A stretch of DNA of 64,000 nucleotides, taken from the NCBI GenBank assembly GCA_964393605.1, contig CAYMUL010000011.1:46015-110014 (forward strand), given 5' to 3'. The notes below the pieces were generated by a model. It was not told the origin of the DNA, did no database searches, and saw only the letters and a list, made by a program, of their open reading frames with translations. Source of the stretch: CAYMUL01 sp964393605. GTDB lineage: Bacteria; Bacteroidota; Ignavibacteria; Ignavibacteriales; Ignavibacteriaceae. The position numbers and the translations under genes are program-made. Numbering within the stretch: the first letter of the stretch is position 1; each line of letters begins with the position of its first letter. Positions 19,105-27,895 of the stretch are shown here, one piece after another.

Positions 19105-22100
19105 ATGAAAAATTCAACAAAACTCTTCTCGCTCGGAAATTTTTCCGTAGTTGTTTTCGTTCTTTTTGCAGTACTTACAAATATCACTTTAGCAGGCGGA
19201 GGCGGTAACCCCGCTCCCGAAGGTTTAAGTACCGCAATTGTAACAGGTCTACACAAGTACACCAACATCACTTTTGAAAATCCATACAATCCACCGAACA
19301 CAATGTCTGTTTCAGCAGGAACTTTCCAGGGTACAATAGATGGAAATCCTGCAAAATTTTATTGTGTCGATATAAGCAACTACATCGCTTATAATCAAGG
19401 ATACACGGATTCATTAACAACTCCATCACAAATCACCTACATATTGAATAACTACTTCCCGTTCAAACCTTACCCGTACACAGGCAGCGCATCAACAGTA
19501 GAAAAAGAAGCTGCTTCAATTCAAGCGGCAATTTGGCATTTTAGTGATGGAATGAATGCAAACACAATTACCAATTCAGATGTGAAGAATCGTGCACTTG
19601 CAATAATCGCAGATGCAAACGCAAATCACGCAAACGTGGTTCCCGTGCCAACACTTTTAATTCAACCTTATAGCCAGGCACTTCCGAATGGAACACCCGC
19701 AAGCTTTCAGGTAAAAGCAGTTGATCAATACGGACAACCATTGAATGGCATCACGGTTAATGTTTCTGCAAGCACCGGCTCATTAAGCGGTACAAGCGCC
19801 GTAACCGGATTAAGTGGTTTAACTCCTCCTTTCACATTGAATCAAGCAAGTGCGGATACTTCTTTATTAACCGCAACTGCTACTGCTGTTATCCCGCAGG
19901 GAACAAAATATTTTCATAAAACAAATCCCGGCGGAAAACAAAAATTGGTTTTGGCAACACCGACTTACGCTCCGGTTCAAACAAACGGAATTGTAACATG
20001 GAGTGCTTCGGCTGATTTAAGCATTGCAAAAACTGTTGACGATGCAAATCCTTCCAACGGCGATAACATAACTTTTTCAATCGTTGTAACAAACAACGGA
20101 CCGAACGCCGCGAGCAATATCACAGTCTCCGAAGTTCTTTCTCCGGCTTTTGTATTTGTATCATCAAATGCATCGCAAGGAACGTACAATGTAAATTCAG
20201 GAATTTGGAATGTCGGTTCACTTGCAAACGGTGCAACTGCAACTTTAACAATTACTGTCAATGTATCGGTACAAGCGCTGAATCAGGCATCATTAAGTTT
20301 AGGTGCCGCAACCGGTTTTAACGTTTTTGTATTGGAAGATTTATTCCAACCTTCAGCAGATACCGAAGGGAAAATGGCAATCGGTCGCGATGCATATTTG
20401 GCAAATTACAGCGTTGGAGATCTTCTCCCCAACTCAAACGGAACAGTTGATGTTTTAGTTGTCGGAAGAAATCTTACATACATCAGTGGCGCAGTAACAG
20501 GCGGAAACGTTGTTTATGGAAATTCTACAAACCTCCCGATTTCAGCCGTAACAATTCATCATGGAACTTTAATTCAAGGTTCACCAATTGATTTTAACGC
20601 CGCAGGTATTTATTTGAATACGCTTTCAGTTAATCTTTCAAACTACACAGTTAACGGAACGACAACATTTCAGTGGGGCGGTTTATCATTAGTTGGTACA
20701 AATCCTTTAATGAACGTTTTCTTTGTTTCGGGCGCACAACTTTCTTCCGCAAACAATTTTGATCTTAATGTTCCCGCAGGTTCGGTTGCGTTAATAAATA
20801 TTGACGGACAGAATGTAAGCTGGGGCGGTGGTTTGAATGTGAACGGAACTACAATCAGTAACGTTCTTTATAATTTTTATCAAGCCGATACTTTAACAAT
20901 TCAAGGTATCGATGTTCGCGGATCAATCTTGGCTCCGAAAACACATGTAAATTTTGTCAGTGGTGTTCAAAACGGACAGATGATGTGCAAATCATTAAAG
21001 GGTCCGGGACAATTCAACCACACACTCTTCACCGGCGTACTTCCGCTTGATACAACAATTACAAACTGTGTGAGTGTTTCTTTCTTCATGCAAGGAAATT
21101 GTAATCTTACCGGATATACAACTTATACTCAAGGCGGTTGGGGAAGTCCTTCCAATAGCCAACCAGGTCAAGTTAGAGATACATATTTTGCAACAGTATT
21201 TCCTGCCGGTTTAGTAGTTGGCGGACCGAATACAATCACATTAACTTCCGCAACTGCGGTAAAGAATTTCCTTCCGCAAGGAAGCACACCGCAAGCATTA
21301 ACACAAAACTATGTTGATCCAAGCGGTTCAAACATTTCAGTATTAGCCGGACAAGTTGTTGCTGCAACTCTGAATGTTCAGTTCAGCCAAGCAGGCTTCC
21401 TCGGAACGAATGCAACTCCGCTCGGACAGTTACTCTTTTCATCTGGTACATTTTCGGGAATGACGATAAATGATTTCTTAGTGATTGCAAATGCCGCTCT
21501 CGGCGGACAATCAGTTGCATACAGTTTGAGCGATATCAACGCGGCTGCAACTGCAATAAATGAAAACTTCGATAATGGAAACAGCAACCTCGGTTATTTT
21601 ACATGTTCATCTACACCTGCACCAATTGTTGATCCAAATTCTAACAACAATAATTCATGCGTATCCGTAACCGTTTCAGCAAACAACGGTGGTGGAAACG
21701 GTGGTGGTGGTAATGGCGGCGGCGGAAACGGCAACTGGCAATTACTCGGCTCACTTCCGGGTGGAGATATTGTTTGGTCTATCGCCGGCGGTCCGAATGG
21801 TAAATTGTATGTCGGTTCAATTTGCGGATATGTTTATTGCTCAAGTGATAACGGCGCAACCTGGACACGCATAAACAATCAATGGAACGCAGGTACACCT
21901 TGGACAATAAGAGTTGACGCTAACTCTGGTGCTATTTATGTTGGAACATCGATGGGTGTTTATAAAACGACAGACGGAGGCGCAAACTGGACTCTTACTT
22001 TAAGCGGTAAAGATGTTCGCGCTCTCGAATTAGACAGCTTTGGTAATATCTATGCCGGCACAGGCGGAGCTGGCGTTTTCAAATCAGTTGACGGTGGTGC

Positions 22101-22881
22101 TAACTGGACCGAAAACAGCAACGGACTTTCTTTCTACAAAGTTATTCAAGCAATGACAAAGAATTCTTCGGATGAAATCTTTGCCGGAACAATTGGAAAC
22201 GGCGTTGCTAAAACGGTGGACTTTGCCGCAAACTGGAACTTCGTAAATATGCCTTACCCGCACATCTGGGCAATGGCTTCTACTTCTACCGGAACAATCT
22301 TCGCAGGAACTTACGGCGATGGTCTCTATCGTTCAACAGACGGCGGAGCTAATTTCCACAAAGTTACACTCAGCGTTCCTCATGTTTATTCTTTAGTTGT
22401 TGATGCATCAGATAACATCTACGCTTCTTCTTATGTCGGCGGTGTTTATGCATCAAGCGATAACGGTAACACATGGACGAATGTCGGTATGAATGGATTC
22501 GGCGTAAGCACGATGATTGTCAACCCGAATGCTTCAACAATCTATGCCGGAACAAAGAACGGAGAAATCTATATGATGGTTTCCAACACAACATCTGCAG
22601 ATGAAAATATAGTTCCTTTCGAATTCGACATGAAACAAAATTATCCAAACCCATTCAATCCTTCAACAGTGATTGAATTCAGTCTGCCCGAAACTCAAAA
22701 AGTTACGATGGGTGTCTACAACATACTCGGCGAATTAGTAAGAGTATTAGTTGACGAACAATTATCAGCCGGACAGCATACAATTACTTTCGATGCAGGA
22801 GGCTTAAGCAGCGGTATCTATATCTATAGACTCAATGCAGGATCCCAAACGATTACAAAGAAAATGATCCTGCAGAAGTAA
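19105..22881 (+). CDS. Multidomain surface protein: thioester-like domain, DUF11, choice-of-anchor A, propeller, T9SS sorting domain
   Basis: The 1258-residue exported protein starts at ATG 19105 after TTTAAAGGA. Its signal peptide ends near residue 31. Residues about 45-175 look like a TQXA-type thioester domain: C87 in KFYCVDIS and Q140 in IQAAIWHFSDG are the expected bond-forming pair. Next come an Ig-like stretch (180-290), a DUF11 repeat (about 306-390; ITFSIVVTNNGPNAASN), a choice-of-anchor-A region (about 395-640; GKMAIGRDAYLANYSVGD), an unassigned domain, a Gly/Asn-rich linker (about 860-880), an Asp-box propeller (880-1165; SSDNGATWT) and the sorting domain. The architecture suggests a covalent or strong surface adhesin. 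Thioester domains are best known from Gram-positive adhesins, so this assignment is an inference. Confidence 0.82.
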   Translation: MKNSTKLFSLGNFSVVVFVLFAVLTNITLAGGGGNPAPEGLSTAIVTGLHKYTNITFENPYNPPNTMSVSAGTFQGTIDGNPAKFYCVDISNYIAYNQGYTDSLTTPSQITYILNNYFPFKPYPYTGSASTVEKEAASIQAAIWHFSDGMNANTITNSDVKNRALAIIADANANHANVVPVPTLLIQPYSQALPNGTPASFQVKAVDQYGQPLNGITVNVSASTGSLSGTSAVTGLSGLTPPFTLNQASADTSLLTATATAVIPQGTKYFHKTNPGGKQKLVLATPTYAPVQTNGIVTWSASADLSIAKTVDDANPSNGDNITFSIVVTNNGPNAASNITVSEVLSPAFVFVSSNASQGTYNVNSGIWNVGSLANGATATLTITVNVSVQALNQASLSLGAATGFNVFVLEDLFQPSADTEGKMAIGRDAYLANYSVGDLLPNSNGTVDVLVVGRNLTYISGAVTGGNVVYGNSTNLPISAVTIHHGTLIQGSPIDFNAAGIYLNTLSVNLSNYTVNGTTTFQWGGLSLVGTNPLMNVFFVSGAQLSSANNFDLNVPAGSVALINIDGQNVSWGGGLNVNGTTISNVLYNFYQADTLTIQGIDVRGSILAPKTHVNFVSGVQNGQMMCKSLKGPGQFNHTLFTGVLPLDTTITNCVSVSFFMQGNCNLTGYTTYTQGGWGSPSNSQPGQVRDTYFATVFPAGLVVGGPNTITLTSATAVKNFLPQGSTPQALTQNYVDPSGSNISVLAGQVVAATLNVQFSQAGFLGTNATPLGQLLFSSGTFSGMTINDFLVIANAALGGQSVAYSLSDINAAATAINENFDNGNSNLGYFTCSSTPAPIVDPNSNNNNSCVSVTVSANNGGGNGGGGNGGGGNGNWQLLGSLPGGDIVWSIAGGPNGKLYVGSICGYVYCSSDNGATWTRINNQWNAGTPWTIRVDANSGAIYVGTSMGVYKTTDGGANWTLTLSGKDVRALELDSFGNIYAGTGGAGVFKSVDGGANWTENSNGLSFYKVIQAMTKNSSDEIFAGTIGNGVAKTVDFAANWNFVNMPYPHIWAMASTSTGTIFAGTYGDGLYRSTDGGANFHKVTLSVPHVYSLVVDASDNIYASSYVGGVYASSDNGNTWTNVGMNGFGVSTMIVNPNASTIYAGTKNGEIYMMVSNTTSADENIVPFEFDMKQNYPNPFNPSTVIEFSLPETQKVTMGVYNILGELVRVLVDEQLSAGQHTITFDAGGLSSGIYIYRLNAGSQTITKKMILQK

Positions 22882-22905
22882 AACCCTCTCTTCTGCAATC
22901 AAACT

Positions 22906-22937
22906 AAGGCGCATCCTAACCGGTGCGCCTTTTTTTT
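22906..22937 (+). terminator. Rho-independent terminator after the thioester-domain protein
   Basis: AAGGCGCA pairs with TGCGCCTT across a 10-base loop, then eight T. The hairpin and its flanks are repeated at 25730-25760. Confidence 0.88.
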
Positions 22938-23011
22938 ATTTTGAAAAGTTTTAATTATTGATTTATTGACAATGACTATTATTATTATTACTATTGCGCG
23001 AGGTTAAATTT

Positions 23012-24019
23012 ATGAAAATCTTCATTGTAATATTAAATCTTTTATTCGGAAGCTTGTTCATGATCTCTTCTTTCCAAAAGCTTCTTAATCCATACGATTT
23101 CTACGCGGCGCTGAATAATTTTAAGTTTTTCTCTAATAGTTTCAACGAGTATTTGACGATTATAATTCCAGTATCAGAATTGATTATTGGGCTGGGAATT
23201 ATTTTCGGAATTAAACAACCTTTATTTAACAATTTTGGATGCATATTATTCTTAGTTTTTACTTCGATTATAACTATTAAACTACTTGAAGGAAGTAAAG
23301 TTAATTGCGGATGCTTTGGAGCTTTGGATAACTCCGAGTTATCTCTTTATTCAATCGTACGTAATTTTATATTCATTGTAGTTGGATTTGTAACTATCAT
23401 CTTGAATGAGTGCAAATCGGGCAACGAAAATTTACTTACGGCTGGAAATAATATCCTCAAGTCCTATGCCTTCAAATATATTCTCTTGTATCTTTTTAGT
23501 GGAATAATTTTCCAAAATCTCTCCCTCGCCAATCAAAACAAAGAACTAAAAAATATAGCGGCGCATTTAATGCCGCCTAAAAATTTATTGCAAAGCGGTT
23601 CTATTATAAACGATATGGAACTACTTGACTTGGAAGAGAATCAAGTATCGATTGAAATTGAGGACAAGAATTATAGTTTATTTTTTATTTTACAAACAAA
23701 GTGCGAAGCATGCACAAAATCAATTCCGCTTTGGAATAACCTATTTATTGATCTCCCGGAGATGCAGACAAATATTTATTATGTTTCATTAGACTCAAGT
23801 GAACAAACAAAAACTTATGGAAAGATTAATACTATTCCGGGGGAACGATTATTTTTATCAACATCAAGATTTAGAGATAACTTTAAAATCAATTTAACAC
23901 CACAAACCATACTAATGAAAGGAAAGGAGGTAATAGAAGTGAAATCGGGAACACCGGACGATAATTTAATATCAAAATTAAAACTAACTTTAATAAGTAA
24001 TAGGAAAAAAAATGAATAA
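23012..24019 (+). CDS. MauE/DoxX-like membrane protein fused to a thioredoxin-like domain
   Basis: The 335 residues start at ATG 23012, after GCGAGG; the frame opens at TTG 22994 but the membrane helix begins at the ATG. Four helices (about 3-23, 48-67, 73-92, 112-132) carry the MauE/DoxX-type CGCFG motif at 99-103. A fifth helix (about 152-172) leads to a periplasmic thioredoxin-like domain with the redox pair C231-E-A-C234 and a late cis-Pro region (NLTPQTILM). MauE-type proteins work with thioredoxin-like partners in disulfide formation of Cys-rich exported proteins; here both are in one chain. The next gene, overlapping by 8 bases, encodes just such a Cys-rich exported peptide. Confidence 0.8.
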   Translation: MKIFIVILNLLFGSLFMISSFQKLLNPYDFYAALNNFKFFSNSFNEYLTIIIPVSELIIGLGIIFGIKQPLFNNFGCILFLVFTSIITIKLLEGSKVNCGCFGALDNSELSLYSIVRNFIFIVVGFVTIILNECKSGNENLLTAGNNILKSYAFKYILLYLFSGIIFQNLSLANQNKELKNIAAHLMPPKNLLQSGSIINDMELLDLEENQVSIEIEDKNYSLFFILQTKCEACTKSIPLWNNLFIDLPEMQTNIYYVSLDSSEQTKTYGKINTIPGERLFLSTSRFRDNFKINLTPQTILMKGKEVIEVKSGTPDDNLISKLKLTLISNRKKNE

Positions 24020-24338
24020 GTTAAAATATCCAATTTTATTTTTACTTCTTGTGGTATTCTTGAATTCATCCGATTCTTTAAGCTACAAGAATGAAATTTT
24101 ATCATCGTTGCCACCATGTTGCAATTGGGCTATGTGTAATGCAGCGCCATGTTCATCTCAATCGTCAATAGGGCTAAAAAGTAGTGCTTGTGAAGATGAT
24201 ATTATTTTAACTTGTTATCAATGCATCTATTATTCGGCTAGAGGCGAGGTTTGTAATGATCCTGTTCAGACGTATTGCATTCTTGCGGATGGCACAAGAT
24301 ACTACGGCGACGAAAATCCAACAAAAGGCGATAATTAA
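24012..24338 (+). CDS. Small Cys-rich exported protein
   Basis: The 108 residues have a clear signal peptide (KYPILFLLLVVFLNSSDSLS) and nine cysteines in the mature part: PPCCNWAMC, APC, SAC, LTCYQC, EVC, TYC. No known family was recognised. The start overlaps the end of the MauE-thioredoxin gene, so the two are translated together, and a disulfide-rich fold made by that partner is the natural reading. It could be a secreted peptide, a small surface subunit or a redox cofactor carrier. An odd cysteine number leaves one free thiol or allows an intermolecular bond. Confidence 0.72.
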   Translation: MNKLKYPILFLLLVVFLNSSDSLSYKNEILSSLPPCCNWAMCNAAPCSSQSSIGLKSSACEDDIILTCYQCIYYSARGEVCNDPVQTYCILADGTRYYGDENPTKGDN

Positions 24339-24356
24339 AAAATAGGAGCTATAAAA

Positions 24357-25685
24357 ATGAAAAGAATTATTTTATGCGTTACAATACTTCTTCTCGCCTC
24401 CGGCGGGAAAGCGCAGTGGCTGTTATCCAATAACGGATTGTTAACCAACAGCCAACTTTCATGGAAAATTTATACCATAGACAACAACATGGCTGTGATT
24501 TCATACGGTAGTTATTCTGTGAACAAACTTGCAATTACGACAAACGGCGGCACGAGTTGGCAACACATAAACACACCTTCAACTACCGAAGTTATTATTG
24601 ATTTATTTTGCTTTTCTTCAAACTCAATATGCGCAGCGACTGATATGGGTAAGATTTATAAAACAACCGATTCAGGCAGCAGCTGGAGTTTAGTTTATTC
24701 AAATAACCAGGAAACCACGTTTCTAAATTATATAAAGTTCTTTGATTCACAGAATGGAATTGCAGTCGGCGATGCGATTAATGCAAACACACCTTTAATT
24801 GTATTGAAGACAACGAATGCAGGCGATAACTGGGTTAACGTAAATACTTCGAATTTAATCGGCGCAGTTTCATTTAATATCTACCATACAATCAGCTTTG
24901 TTAATTCTCAACTCGGTTTTTACCGGCACTCAAATTATAATACGAGCAATGATAGAAAATTATACAAGACGACTGACGGAGGAAGTTCATGGGATGTTGT
25001 GAGTTCGCTAAATGCGAATAATTTTGCCTTAGTGGAATTTTACAATTCAGAAATCGGTATTTGTGTTTCGTCTCAAACGCCTTTAGTAATTTATCGAACA
25101 TTTGATGGAGGAGCTACATGGTCACAAATCCAAACAACTATTACTAAACTCGTCAGCGATGTCGCTTTTATTTTGGGAGATCCATCAAAGTTATGGATGG
25201 CTACAATTGAGAATCTCTTTTTTAGTTCCGATACGGGAAAAACCTGGAATGAACAAGTAGTGACACCAGCTCCTTATTATTTTAGAGATATTGAATTTTC
25301 TGATGTGACCACCGGTTGGTTGCTTGCCGATTGGGGAAAAGTGTTCCGATCAACAAATGCCGACAAGATTACTTCCGTAAAAAATGAAAAACTATTCTTG
25401 TCCGATTTTAAGCTGTTACAAAACTACCCCAATCCGTTTAACCCGGGGACAGTAATTAAATTTCTGATTCCGAATGTAGAGACGGGGCATGCCCCGTCTC
25501 TACAAGTATTTCTGAAAGTGTATGATATTCTTGGCAATGAAGTTGCAACATTGGTGAATGAAGAAAAATCTGCCGGAGTTTATAAAGTTGAGTTCGATGC
25601 TTCCAAATTACCGAACGGTGTTTATTTCTACCAGTTGCGGGTGGATCAATTCATTGAAACAAAGAAAATGATTTTGCTCAGATAG
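24357..25685 (+). CDS. Secreted YCF48/BNR-type propeller protein with T9SS sorting domain
   Basis: This 442-residue protein has a signal peptide (MKRIILCVTILLLASGGKAQ). The body is built from propeller blades with Asp-box-like turns (TTNGGTSWQH, TTDSGSSWSL, TTNAGDNWVN, TTDGGSSWDV, TFDGGATWSQ, SSDTGKTWNE). The sorting domain begins at NYPNPFNPGTVIKF. It contains an in-frame insertion of about ten residues (TGHAPSLQVF) encoded by a perfect 28-bp palindrome at 25476-25503. It lies 18 bases after the Cys-rich gene and AGGAG precedes its start, so the three genes form one unit ended by the terminator at 25730. Confidence 0.85.
   Translation: MKRIILCVTILLLASGGKAQWLLSNNGLLTNSQLSWKIYTIDNNMAVISYGSYSVNKLAITTNGGTSWQHINTPSTTEVIIDLFCFSSNSICAATDMGKIYKTTDSGSSWSLVYSNNQETTFLNYIKFFDSQNGIAVGDAINANTPLIVLKTTNAGDNWVNVNTSNLIGAVSFNIYHTISFVNSQLGFYRHSNYNTSNDRKLYKTTDGGSSWDVVSSLNANNFALVEFYNSEIGICVSSQTPLVIYRTFDGGATWSQIQTTITKLVSDVAFILGDPSKLWMATIENLFFSSDTGKTWNEQVVTPAPYYFRDIEFSDVTTGWLLADWGKVFRSTNADKITSVKNEKLFLSDFKLLQNYPNPFNPGTVIKFLIPNVETGHAPSLQVFLKVYDILGNEVATLVNEEKSAGVYKVEFDASKLPNGVYFYQLRVDQFIETKKMILLR
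25476..25503. repeat. 28-bp perfect palindrome inside a T9SS sorting-domain coding region
   Basis: The half-site GTAGAGACGGGGCA is followed directly by its exact reverse complement. It is translated in frame as part of TGHAPSLQVF, which splits the usual sorting-domain sequence. It resembles dispersed REP-like palindromes. Confidence 0.9.
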
Positions 25686-25729
25686 CGACAAATGTTGTTC
25701 GGCAGATAATATTTTAACTTTCAAAAACT

Positions 25730-25760
25730 AAGGCGCATCCTAACCGGTGCGCCTTTTTTT
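25730..25760 (+). terminator. Rho-independent terminator, duplicate of the one at 22906
   Basis: It has the same AAGGCGCA/TGCGCCTT stem, the same loop and an AAACTA left flank, followed by seven T. Confidence 0.88.
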
Positions 25761-25858
25761 AATTATAAATTAATTTCTCACGCTTCCCTGCTTCGTCATT
25801 TCAGTCTTATCTTTGCGACACAAAATAAAATCAAAAAAGTTGAATACTAAAAAAAGAT

Positions 25859-26293
25859 ATGGAAAAGAGTAATAGAATTTTAATTTTATGCACGGGCAAC
25901 AGTTGCCGCAGTCAGATGGCTGAAGGTTTTTTAAAATCTTTCGATAAAAATCTTGAAGTATTTTCGGCAGGAACTTTTCCGGCACAGAGTGTTAATCCCA
26001 ATGCCATTGAAGTGATGCGGGAAGTCGGGATTGATATTAGCCGACATAAACCGGAAAACGTTGAGCAATATTTAACCCGGCAGTTTGATTTTGTCATCAC
26101 AGTTTGCGGAAATGCGAAGGAGACTTGCCCTCTATTCATCGGCGAAGTGAAAGAAAATTTACACATCGGATTTGAAGACCCTGCCGATGCAACCGGAACG
26201 GAAGAGGAAATACTTGCCGTTTTCAGAAAAGTAAGAGATGAAATTAAAATAGTTTTCTTTAATTTTTATCAAGAAAAAATTTTGAAGGGCTGA
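25859..26293 (+). CDS. arsC: Arsenate reductase, low-molecular-weight phosphatase type
   Basis: 144 residues of the LMW-PTP fold. The P-loop CTGNSCR (C11 to R17) and the redox pair C83 and C90 (VCGNAKETC) match thioredoxin-coupled ArsC, which uses Cys10, Cys82 and Cys89 in the S. aureus enzyme. It reduces arsenate to arsenite in the cytosol. No ars transporter or ArsR lies beside it, so it stands alone. A weak hairpin follows. Confidence 0.88.
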   Translation: MEKSNRILILCTGNSCRSQMAEGFLKSFDKNLEVFSAGTFPAQSVNPNAIEVMREVGIDISRHKPENVEQYLTRQFDFVITVCGNAKETCPLFIGEVKENLHIGFEDPADATGTEEEILAVFRKVRDEIKIVFFNFYQEKILKG

Positions 26294-26314
26294 GCGCCAA
26301 TCTTAATCGTAGTA

Positions 26315-26341
26315 GTGAAAATCATTTTCACAAAATATTTT
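26315..26341 (+). terminator. Possible terminator after arsC
   Basis: GTGAAAA pairs with TTTTCAC around TCA, followed by an A/T-rich stretch. The stem is weak (7 bp, AT-rich), so confidence is low. Confidence 0.4.
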
Positions 26342-26452
26342 TCCATTCGCCACAGTTGTTATCTACTTTACTCAGTTTGATTTTAAGATTGCAAAATCAA
26401 TCTGCACTTCACATTTTGCAATTAACATTTCAACAAAAATTCAGGAGCTATC

Positions 26453-27277
26453 ATGAAAAACATTTTGATAATAATATCAGTAGCATTTTTCTTTGGAGTA
26501 AATTCATATACTCAAGTTACACCGCAACCAAGCCCTAAAAGTACACTCACTCAGGAAATTGGAATTTCTGAAGTGAAGATTGTCTATTCCCGTCCCGGAG
26601 TTAAAGGAAGAGAAATTTGGGGAAAGCTTGTTCCTTTCAACGAGATTTGGAGAGTTGGCGCTAATGCAAATACAACAATCACGCTAAGCGACAAAGCAAA
26701 AATCAACGGCAACGAACTTGACGCGGGAACATACGGCATTCACGCTATCCCCGGCAAAGAAGAGTGGACAATTATTTTCAGTAAAGACAACACGCTTTGG
26801 GGATCGATAGGTTATAAAAAAGATAACGATGCTCTGCGTATTTCCGTTAAACCGGGAATATCTGAATTCACCGAACGCATGACTTTCGATTTTCAGAATA
26901 TTACGGATGAAAAAGCCGATGTGGTTTTGCGATGGGAAAAATTGCAAGTCGCTTTCTCCGTTGAATTTGCTACTCAATCTTTGGTAATGAAAAAATTTGA
27001 TGAAGCAATCAAATGGCAAACGCCGATGAATGCGGCAAATTATTCTTTACGCGCCGGCGGCGATTTGAGCAAAGCGATGAAGTGGATTGATATTTCAATT
27101 TCGATTGAAGAAAACTATTGGAACTTGAGAACTAAAGCTCAACTTGAAGCAAAAAACGGAAATAATAAATCTGCAATTTCCTTAATGGAGAAGGCGATGG
27201 ACTATGCTTCAAAGATGGCTTCTGCGCCGTTTGATAAAGCTGAAATGGAAAAGCTTCTTTCCGAATGGAAAAAATAA
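26453..27277 (+). CDS. Exported DUF2911 domain protein
   Basis: 274 residues with a signal peptide (MKNILIIISVAFFFGVNSYTQ) at the ATG 26453, preceded by CAGGAGCTATC. The DUF2911 domain fills residues 25-165: SRPGVKGREIWGKLVPFNEIWRVGANANT and AGTYGIHAIPGKEEWTIIFSK carry the family signatures. The C-terminal 100 residues are helical, in a TPR-like manner. DUF2911 proteins are common exported proteins of Bacteroidota with unknown role. Confidence 0.85.
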   Translation: MKNILIIISVAFFFGVNSYTQVTPQPSPKSTLTQEIGISEVKIVYSRPGVKGREIWGKLVPFNEIWRVGANANTTITLSDKAKINGNELDAGTYGIHAIPGKEEWTIIFSKDNTLWGSIGYKKDNDALRISVKPGISEFTERMTFDFQNITDEKADVVLRWEKLQVAFSVEFATQSLVMKKFDEAIKWQTPMNAANYSLRAGGDLSKAMKWIDISISIEENYWNLRTKAQLEAKNGNNKSAISLMEKAMDYASKMASAPFDKAEMEKLLSEWKK

Positions 27278-27291
27278 TTTTGTTTTTCGCG

Positions 27292-27327
27292 AATGACATT
27301 GCCGCACAATCATCCGGCAGTGTCATT
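27292..27327. terminator. Bidirectional terminator between convergent genes
   Basis: AATGACATTGCCG pairs with CGGCAGTGTCATT (one mismatch) around a 10-base loop, between genes ending at 27277 (+) and 27342 (-). The stem is strong but no long T-run follows. Confidence 0.65.
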
Positions 27328-27341
27328 TGTGATTTATAAAA

Positions 27342-27887
27342 TCACTTTCCCAATTTTCTCTTCATCAGTTCATCATACCAAAAAGGTTTTTTATCCAAAC
27401 TCGCGTAAGAATTTAAATTAAGAATTTCACAGAAGTGTTCGAACTCTTTATCATTCAAGTGGGGAAGAATTGTTGTAGGGAGATTCATAATTTTTTTGCT
27501 TCGGAGAATCGCATCAATTTGTTGTTCGTCGATTGCATTTAATTTCTTCAACTCATCGATTGCAAAAATTAAATCGAACAGATTTGTTTTACCTTCGTTC
27601 AATTCAAAAATAATTTTTGTACAGAATTCGTTGAACATTTCCGAAGGAACCGAAGCCAATTCGAACCATATTTTATCGGCTTTGCGGCGGTTTTCTTGAA
27701 CTAACTTCGATGTGAAGAAAAGAAAAAAATCTCCTCGCTTCATTTTGCTTAGCGAGTCCCTCACCTCTTCTTTTTTTATCTGGTTGAAGTGAAAAAATAC
27801 TTCAACAGGATAGTGAAGACTTTTAAGAAAGCCGAAACCTTTTTCGTCAATTTTTTTTACGCGGCAAAAATCGAGCGGCTCTTTCAT
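27342..27887 (-). CDS. Cold-shock-domain-like protein of unknown function
   Basis: 181 residues. The first 75 resemble a cold-shock/OB fold: CRVKKIDEKGFGFLKSL and EVFFHFNQI recall the RNP1 (KGFGFI) and RNP2 (VFVH) motifs, so nucleic-acid binding is likely. The rest is helical and unassigned. The ATG at 27887 is 8 bases past the valS stop, so it is co-transcribed with valS. Confidence 0.65.
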   Translation of the reverse strand: MKEPLDFCRVKKIDEKGFGFLKSLHYPVEVFFHFNQIKKEEVRDSLSKMKRGDFFLFFTSKLVQENRRKADKIWFELASVPSEMFNEFCTKIIFELNEGKTNLFDLIFAIDELKKLNAIDEQQIDAILRSKKIMNLPTTILPHLNDKEFEHFCEILNLNSYASLDKKPFWYDELMKRKLGK

Positions 27888-27895
27888 GGCAAATA

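Noticed and set aside
26356..26538. 60-codon ORF before the DUF2911 gene
   Set aside because: It overlaps the signal peptide of the DUF2911 protein in another frame and has no coding features.
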